A stretch of DNA of 64,000 nucleotides, taken from contig OX459097.1 in assembly GCA_949775045.1 (NCBI GenBank), positions 6,031,685-6,095,684 of the forward strand. The letters are read 5' to 3'. The notes under the pieces are model-generated. The model had not been told where the DNA came from and searched no databases. It was given only the letters and a program-made list of their open reading frames with translations. The DNA comes from Metridium senile. Its lineage: Eukaryota > Cnidaria > Anthozoa > Actiniaria > Metridiidae. Numbering within the stretch: position 1 is the first letter of the stretch; each line of letters begins with the position of its first letter. A program made the position numbers and the translations under genes. Shown here piece by piece: positions 22,007-31,500 of this stretch.

Positions 22007-22570
22007 ACCAATTAGGTCTATTCATACTTGGTAATCATTCTCCTCAGGCTCCATATCTGATCAATGAATAATTACCTCAACTTTGTCTTGTTTATCATTT
22101 CTTGGTATTCACCTTTAGCTCAATGAATAGTTGATAATATTAAATGGTTTTATACACCTAGTTCAGTGAATATAGTTGATAATATTAATGGTTTTATATT
22201 TAATATTTATGTTATCAATATCATCCTAATATTGAGTGTGTTGAGTGTTTGATACTTAACTTACTGTGAGTGCTCTTTTAAGAACATTCTGGTTGCAAAC
22301 TACAAATAACTGCCATAAAGACAATATGTATAATTAATGACTTGTTTTTAGATATTGAAAGAAAATAATTGCATATAGATCATACAAGCTTGATTGAAAA
22401 TAAGGCAATGAATTTTAATAAATATTGTTTGACAATAGCATGCTGTGTGAAAACTCTATTATTTTGAATATATTATATGCTGAATCATTTACCAACAATT
22501 ATCATTGAAATTGACTGCCATCTTACATTGCCTTGAGCCATATTGAGTAGTCTTTGATAGAGCCTTTTTT
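22007..22570. other. No feature recognised
   Basis: AT-rich sequence with a partial local duplication (GAATAGTTGATAATATTAA twice, about 22124 and 22168). Confidence 0.5.
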
Positions 22571-22574
22571 AAAT

Positions 22575-22588
22575 AATAATAATAATAA

Positions 22589-22675
<87 letters not shown>

Positions 22676-22685
22676 TAATAATAAT
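22575..22685. repeat. (AAT)n microsatellite with adjoining repeat tail
   Basis: About 36 AAT units. The adjoining GTGCTTATATAGCGCATAT (22686-22704) and AGAAGTGGTTTTAGAGATGA look like the end of a dispersed element, so the array may mark its 3' tail. Confidence 0.9.
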
Positions 22686-23207
22686 GTGCTTATATAGCGC
22701 ATATACAATCCTGATCTATGTGCTTAAAGTTAAAAATAATATAATAAAAAAATAAATAAACGAAGAAAATAACAAATTAAATGCTTGCTTAGAAAGAAGT
22801 GGTTTTAGAGATGATTTAAAGGAGGCCAGATCTGTGACATTTAGATTTTTATATATATTGAAAATACACAAGCTTTAAAATAATTTTTCATCCGATTTAT
22901 TAGCTAAACTAAGCTTTTTATTTTTATGCAGACAAATCATTTAGATAATTAAACCTGTTGAAAAAGATATTCTTGTTTTCAAGATTATTTTGTCTGTTTT
23001 TTTTTTCATTTTATATGTAAAACAGTTTTTAATTGTCAAGATGTTTTTCAATTTTCCCAGCTGCTTGGCAACTGACCAAATTAATGTTAATAATATTGGA
23101 ATGATCAGACTTACTTTTAAATTCAAAATATATTTTCATAAATACTACAATTTTAGGTAGAATTATTAGGAGTTAGTAGTTGCCTGACAAAATAGCTTCA
23201 CAATCTT

Positions 23208-23278
23208 TAGCCTGCTGACAGTCTGCGTCTTTCCCTTTCTTCTCTCCCAAAACCGCAGAACACTGGCAACGCAGGCTA
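23208..23278. repeat. TAGCCT hairpin MITE with 9-bp target duplication
   Basis: Termini TAGCCTGC and GCAGGCTA. Flanks CACAATCTT (23199-23207) and CAAAATCTT (23279-23287) match at 8 of 9 positions. Confidence 0.75.
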
Positions 23279-23287
23279 CAAAATCTT

Positions 23288-25080
23288 TATAAAAATACAG
23301 CTTAAAATCATATTTTTTTTTACAGAAATTCAAACAATAATTTTAATATATTTGAGATTGTGGTTGATGTGTAACTTAAACGGCAACATTTAAGTATAAA
23401 GGTACTTAAATCCTGCATAAAATGAGTTGTATTTTAGAAAATACTTAGTGCAATTAGCAGTTTAGCGTTTCACCACAAAATTATAATATCCAAGAAAACA
23501 AATTACAGAAAACAAATATATTTTCAGGGTTATTTAATATAGACCAATTTTACAGTAATTATGCAGTCTGCAATTTAGAATTGTACCACAATATTATTTA
23601 TTAATATTATATTATAATATGATTAATATTGCTGTTATCTTGTGGTTTGTTTTTGCCAAGTAATAATGAAAAAGTGAAAATCCAATTAGGAAATGTTCAG
23701 ACAAAACAATTATTTGTTACTTTTTTCATGGTTAAAATGCTAGATATTGTAAAATACATAACATAATATAACAACTTTTTTTAAGAATATAAAACAAAAT
23801 ACTTGCAAAAAAAAAATAACATAATACAATATAACGAAAGGTAATTGTTTTTAAGAACATAAAATACTTGCAAAAAATATAAATAATAATTAAAAAACCA
23901 ACATGAAAAATTAACATGAAAAATTATTTTTTTGCACAGGAGAAATCGGGAGTCTTAACACATTAATAAATAAACAAGAACATTGAAGTAAAAAGGGATA
24001 TTTATTGATAGAAAAATATCAGAAAAAAAAAATGAATAAGAACATGAAAAATTACAAACATGAATTTTTTTTGTCATTGAAACAAAAAAAAAGTATGTAA
24101 AAAAGAATATTTCTTACAGGAAGAATATTTTAGTAATAATTTTTAACAAATAGTTACTAAATAGAAAAATTAGGACTTTATAAAATACTCCCTCAGGAAA
24201 ATTATTAAAATATATAATGACAAAAAAGATTATGTAAAAAAGAATATTTTTTATTTGAAGAATATTTTAGTAATAATATTCAACAAATAGTTACTAAATA
24301 GAAAAATTAAGGACTTTATAAAATACTCCTTCAGGAAAATTATTAATATGTAAATTATAGGCTAATTATAGGGATGTTACAAGATAAAAAAGAACATGAA
24401 AAATCATATATCAACATAAACAAACTTCCCATGTAGCCAAAAACAATATTTTAGATTGTCATTATACAAGTAAAACTAACATTTATGTATTTTCATTTAT
24501 TTAGGAAGAAAATATGTAAATTATATTTTGCCAGAACAAACACGAAAAATTACCATAACAAAAAATATATTTTATCAACTATAGAAAAATGATTTAATTT
24601 TATAAAGTAAAGAAGAATGTCAATAAAAACTCTGAATTAAATTATATTATTTAGATGAATAAGTAACATATAGTATTCAAGTATATATTTGTATACTGAA
24701 CAAGTTAAAAATTCATCAGATTTTATAATGTTAATCAGGCAATGAAAATCTCTGTTACTTTACAAATTGTGTAAATTAATTTACATTTCTTTTTGTCGTT
24801 TCCAGAAATCTCGCTCTTACATTTTAAGAGATTTTTAATACACAAACTACTATTTTTGTCCGCTGGCAACTCGGGCTATTTTTACAGGGCCTTACGTGGT
24901 CTTACGTGGTGCTTCTATTGTTTTATTATATACTCAATTATTTATTTTGCAATTTTACAATAGAACATTTTAATATTGTGTATCAGAAGTAAAGAGCATT
25001 TCGATTCGTGTCTTTTCTGTAAGCATCATCAGATATCGCATTTGACTAGCTGTTTGGAGTGCAATGTTTACTCAGATTCA
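23288..25080. other. Very AT-rich stretch with a 140-bp direct duplication
   Basis: 24091-24212 and 24231-24350 share ATGTAAAAAAGAATATTT, GAAGAATATTTTAGTAATAA and ACAAATAGTTACTAAATAGA. Tracts of AAAACATGAAAAATTA recur. No coding signal was seen. Confidence 0.6.
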
Positions 25081-25535
25081 CTGCAGGATTTCAAAGACAA
25101 CTGAGGGTACACTACTCTAAACTGCGGGATCGATGACTGATCGATGATGATCATGAGATTCTCAAGGTTCGTATTTCACTATAAGAAAATCTATACAACT
25201 ATTTTAAATTTGTAACATTTAATTGTTATTCCTCTAAGTGATTTTATATTAGAGTGTGTTGTCGAGTAGCGTAAGTTGTGGCGAGATTTGAGCTCCTTAT
25301 ATGCATATGCAAATTAATTTGCTCTAAGTGTCCTACAGGCTTTGTTACGCTTGATAGCCTGTAGCTGCCATTCAAACCGTTCGGTTTACTAGCGGTTAAA
25401 CGAAATTCTATCCACTATGAACTCTAATCTCTTTCTTTTAAACCGTACATACCACAGATCAACCAAACAAGCAAGATTAAAGCCGTTACAACTGAAGATT
25501 TAATTTGTCACTAGACGAATTAGTTCAGTGCAAGA
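25081..25535 (+). promoter_or_regulatory. 5' flank of the 2855-codon gene
   Basis: Base composition becomes more balanced than upstream. No unambiguous TATA box. The ATG context at 25536 (AAGAATGGT) is acceptable, and the next in-frame methionine lies after the membrane segment, so this start is preferred. Confidence 0.4.
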
Positions 25536-28500
25536 ATGGTCGTGAACGCTATCGGTGGTTCTGACTCAGGATTTGGTATAGGGACTGACGGAATTGGCGA
25601 TGATTATGACGATGAAACTGGCATTTCTGTTATCCTCTGGTGTGTGATCTTCATATTTTTGTTAATAATAACAATATGGTTCTATATAACTCAGTTGATG
25701 CCGAATAGAACAACCAAATGCGAAGTGGACGAAGATGACGAGGATGAAAGAGTCGCGAATCGTTTACTCGATCACCTTGGCACCAAAACAACCGATAAAT
25801 CTTACGATGAGCATTCGACATGTGAGCCTTCGACTTCTCGTGAAGAAGATTACGAGGTTATCGATGGAGAAATAACGATTCATTATACAAACTACGAGCG
25901 AGAACCTAACGACCATGATAACAATGCTTGTCCAACAGAGACACAAACTATTCTCAGACGACCGTCCATGGAAGAAATGTCTTTAATCTTCCCAGGATTT
26001 CTACCTAGTATAACCGAAGAAGAAGAATTTGAAGAAGAAAATCACGATGGAAATGTTTATCGATGTGATAACAACGGTAGCGACACTATTGAGAGCAATG
26101 TAAATATATTTATTGAACAAGAATCTCAAAAGGAATATAAATTTGACCATGAAGAAGAAGTAGAAGTTATACAACTTGAAAATGGAAATGTGAATCGTTT
26201 TTCTAGCAATCGTAAAGGAAAGCAACCTGTCGGTAGTGCCTCTACAGATATACGTCGCAGGCATTTCCATAAAGAGACCCAACCGAATGGATCAACCCCT
26301 AGGGAAACGAATACAGACAATGTGAGTTATGTACGAGATAGCGAACACGAAACAGCTGTTATGAGACACATTTCCAACGCGCATAACTCCCTCAACTTTG
26401 AGCAAATCCCACACACTTTAAACGACAACAAAAAACAGCACATTTTTATTTCCGGATCAGAGAATTGTGACCCTGAAGACCAGACTACAACAAGTGACAT
26501 CAGCTCGGACCCGTTAATCATTATCGAGGAATCGACAGTTGCTCTGACGACACTAAGCTCTGATGCAAATGAAAACATGAACCAGTCACATATAGAATCA
26601 AATTATCAAGACACGCCGCCTGAATATTCAGAATCTACGTGTTCAACTTCTTTCGCGGATAAAAGCATCAAAGAAGAGCAAGTTTGTGGGAGAAAATCGA
26701 GAGAAATTGTAGAAGAGGTCAAGCCTGAGGAAACTAATGAGATTGTAAGTTGTTCTAAAAGAGATGATTTAGTTTTGTCGAGCAAGAAAAAGTCTTCCAT
26801 CACCATGGTAGATCAATTAACACACTCTTGGACGTTCTATGCTATGTCGGATACTAATAATATCAATGAAAATCACCTTGAGGGTTTTCATCGAACAAAC
26901 GATCAACAGGACATCCCTGAAATTGTTGTTGATTTCTACCAAGATGAGAAACATCCTAATTGCAACAGTGTGGAACATTTGCCTCAAGAAAATGTTGCAT
27001 TGGATAGCTTCGAAACAGACATTGATGTTGACGACATAGATTTGGATGAATTGGACGATGTTGGTGATGCCGAAAGTGATTTCAACTGCTTTGTAAAGCG
27101 TCATGTTTCTGTGACTGACCTGGACAAAATTCTATCTAGTCATGAAATAACAAACGACGGTACAAAAGAATACATGAACGAAATGAAAACGGAGAACGAT
27201 CTACATGAAATAGTGCGCGGTATTACTAAACCAGTTGGTAAAATAAACAAAGAAGTTAACAAAGAATTACCGAATGCAACTGGGGATCAGAAAATCATGA
27301 ATGAACCACAGATCAGCTCGCACAGAGCGTTGACAGGCGCTTTAGTTCAGTCAAAAGTGACCATCACATTGAATCGAATTCCTAACGACAAAAAACATAC
27401 GAGTAAAAAAAGCGAAATACTCAACGAAAATCCAATTAAATCGACGCAAAATTTCCAATTAACAAACACACAGCAAGATTCAAATGACGATGTTGATACC
27501 GCGAGTAAAAATACGGAATTGAAGCGTGACTTTGAAGATCGTAACATTGACAAGAACCGACTAGAAAAGCGCAGCGAAGCGGAAAGTGACACAAACACTA
27601 TTAACAAAGACACTGACAATATAACCGTGAACGAATCAAACAGCAGCGATGGGGAAGAAAAGAGAACAAAAACTACCAAAGTCGAAATAAAGAAAGGAGT
27701 TTATTCTTACAAGAGTAAACTTGACAAAGCGGTGCAAGAGACCATGACCGAACAAGAGGATAATTATTGTAATTCGTCTTGTGTTGACGTTAGTCCTTCA
27801 AACGTCGAAGACACTGAGCAGAACGACAAAACATTTCTGCGTTCTAATGCAAATGATACGACGATTAGCGATAAAGATGGAAATAGAGATGAGCCAAGAA
27901 AATTAAGCAAGAGGGTGTCGTCAGAAAGGTCATCTATCAAGGAAGTTTCTACAGAGAAAAGTATGGGTCTCACTGCGGAAGAACTGAAGAGTAAAATCGA
28001 CTTAACTCGACCGTTCCACTCTACCTCACGAGATGAAGTTATTATTGGAAGAAAAAAGAATAAAAAGGATGAAGGTACGAGGATAATAACTACTGTCACG
28101 CCAGGTAACGCAAGCGAGACGTCACGCCAGTCAAGTGAATCGTCACGCTATTCAAGTAAGTGGTCAACTGAACAAACTGTCACATCACGCAGTGTTAGTG
28201 AGTATAACTTCGTGACACGCAGTACAAGTAACAAAACTGTCTCATCACGCAACGCTATTGAAAAAACTGATAGGAAAACAGTCTTTGCTAAAGATACAAG
28301 AGAACACGATATCACGTCACGCAATACAGCTGTACAAATGGAACAAAGTAGAGACACATATCCTAATTTGTCGTACCATATCGAAAAGCGCGAAGTTCAA
28401 CAACAACCAACTATTAAAAAATCTGTTGTTTTGGATCCAGAAACGAGTAAACTGCAAACGCTTATTACCATCAAAGATCTTCCTGATAGTAACCTTGGAG

Positions 28501-31500
28501 TGCATATCGCTACAACCACTCCATTTGACGTCACAAAACCGAAAAAGACTTCAACAGGACTTGAAAAAGCTGAACAAATAGTCGCTGGTCGATTGAAACG
28601 ACTTGAACAAGAAAAATGCAACGGTAATGTACATGAATATGTAACTTGTATTGCATCGAAATCACGGCAAATTGACTGGGAGAACTTTTTAGTCGATGGA
28701 TTATTACTTGAAGATGTTGATTCTACGAAAAAGAAAACCCGTGAAATTGTAGACGATAATGTTGTTTTAACACCACCACCACCAGTTCGAAAGCCTATCG
28801 TTTTGGACAATGATGTTAAAGTCACTGAAAACTACACTACACAGTCGCTCTGCCCAAGAGAAATCAACTGGGGTTGGTTTGAGCACAACGAGGAGAAATC
28901 TCCAAAAGTTGAAGATAAAGACAAAACGTCATTTTCCTCTTTTGATAAAAAACTGGAAGAAAGCATAGAACTAAAAAATAAAGACAACTCTTCTCATGAT
29001 GTGAACGATAATGTGAATAAAGGAACTGAAGCTTTTATGGATGAATTTTGCGCAAACTATGAAAACAGTGTTTACGAAAACAAGAACAAAAAGAACGACG
29101 TGATAGATTTTAAAGAAAGTGTTGTAGTGATTGATTCTTTGAAGGACAAAAACGAACACCATAGGAACGACAACAGCACAGCAGGCGTTTATGATACAAC
29201 TGAGGAAGAAAAGTTGCCTTCGAAACATGAAGAACTTTCTGACGAAAACGATGTCTTCAGTTTTCCATCTTATCCCAGCTCAGAGCCGGAATTCCCAGTA
29301 CGTCTTACAAAAAGTTTCAGCGAACTGAGGAACGTAGAAATGATGAGTCAACCACGTGTAGAGGATTCGAAATTCAATCCTCCCGATCGTTCAAAGTCTC
29401 AAACAGATGTCTTTGCGCCACAGGGATCCCAAGATGACGTTTTTACCGACTCTGAAGACCATATCTTCAATACTAGAATAACTGTAGACGAAGTCTATCA
29501 AAACAGACGTCGTATTGTTATCCTAAACGTCAGAAAGAAAGCCCCTGGCAAAGCTAGATGGAATTCCCTCAGTGACCTCGACTCGGCCAAGAAGCATGTG
29601 TTTAGATATAGTAGCAGTAGTTCAGCAGGAGGCGATCTTTCTTTGTCAACTGAAAACAATAGCAATGACAAAGTTCTTGTTTCGTCGTCACGTGAAAGTC
29701 ACCATAGTAACCACGCCAACGCAGACATTCCACCATCTTGCAAACAAACTGTTAACCAAACCATGGAAAAGACTGAACAAGATTTTGACTTAATTCCACA
29801 AAGTCAACCGAATCGTCTAGACTTACAAGAATCAACTTTCGCAACTATTGAACAAAGTTTGCAAAAAGAGGATCTTCCTTCAAAAGCCACGAGTGACGTC
29901 GACGGTTCAGCGTCGCTACTTGCTAGTAACGGAATTCAACCTGAAACGGTGGAGCCCAAGTTGTGCGAATCAGTTGAATCACAAAGAAATGTCTTTAAAG
30001 ATGATTTCATTTCAGCGGAGGAGGATCCAAGGAGACGTGTCAGCAGTCCAACGGAGTCAGAGATAGAAATGTGTCAGCTGCAAAGAGACGCGTCGCTTTC
30101 TCCAGTACGAGAGCTTAATAAACAGAACACAAGTCGTCGTTCTCCTGGGACAGTATTTGCCGTTAGCAGGCATAGTCCTGCTATGTTGACCGACTCTGAG
30201 GTTGAAAACGCCTTACAACGTCTACCATCTCCACCTTCAATTCTCCAAGACTTGGTTAAAGAGGATATTAATTCTGTGACGTCACTACCTTCATCGGGAA
30301 CTATTTACGCCGTTAGTCGACATAGTCCTACGCCTCTTAGAGGTAATGAAATTACTACTAAACATCCATCGCAAGGTGAGGAGTTGGCTAAAGATATCAT
30401 GTCTGGCTTAAGAGACAGCTCAAAAACGTTTAAGGATTCAGAAATTGAAAGATTATCTTGTAGACAGTCATCTGCTTTGAAAGACTTGAATGAAAAAGAC
30501 TCAAATCGTCCTTCGTTTTCAGAGACGTTGCCTACAGTAAGTAAAGACAGCCCCACGCAGCTTAGAGACCCTGAGAACGAAAAGTCTTTGGTGCGACAAT
30601 CCTCCTTATCACCTGATAGGAGCATGACAAAAATGCGCTCTCCTTCCCCCTCGGGAACGATTTTTGCTATAAGCAGACACAGTCCAACTCCTCTAAAAGA
30701 TTACAAGGGTGATAAATCTCTGCCCAGACAATCTTCATTGTCTCCTGTACAGGACATGTTAAAAACTAAATCAACCTACGGATCGTCTTCAGGAACAATT
30801 TTTACTGTTAGTCGACACAGTCCAACTCCACTGTTGGACGACGAGCGTAAGAGCTTAGACGAAAAGAACAAGCCATCCTCTCCTGTGCATTTTGTGCAGC
30901 CTGCCATCGATAAAGACAACAACACAACGATACCTCCTGCAAGTAAGAAAACTGCAACTACAGAACCACAAAGCAAGGAGAGTGATAACAAGCGACTGGT
31001 AAATGAAGACATTTTGGAAAAGAATCTTTCAGAAGACAAACTCAAAGAAGAAATACCTTTACAGAGATCATCACCAACCACGACAGACCGATACTACAGT
31101 TCTCGTCATTCCAGTGCATCGTCTTCTGGTTATGGAGGCAGTCGAATCAGCCCAACATCTCTAGATCGCCGTTATAAGTACGACAAATCACCTAAGCCAT
31201 CCCCATCACCAGATCTGGTCCCTGAAGAGAAACGAGAAACAAGTTCACGTCGGTCTAGTGCATCATCGGGATCTGTCTTTATGAGCAGAATAAGTCCCAC
31301 GCCTTCAACAGATTCAGAGTGTTTCAATGTTGATGAGAGGAAATCTCCCAGAAAGCACAGTAGCCAGCGAGGTTCCTATAGAGTCTTTGCAATCAGTGGG
31401 TACAGCTCTGCAGCGTCTGATACAGAATCACAAAGACCTGGCTCTGTGTCTCCAAGAGAAAAAGAACAGCAACATACAACCAAGCATTCTGCAAAAGACA

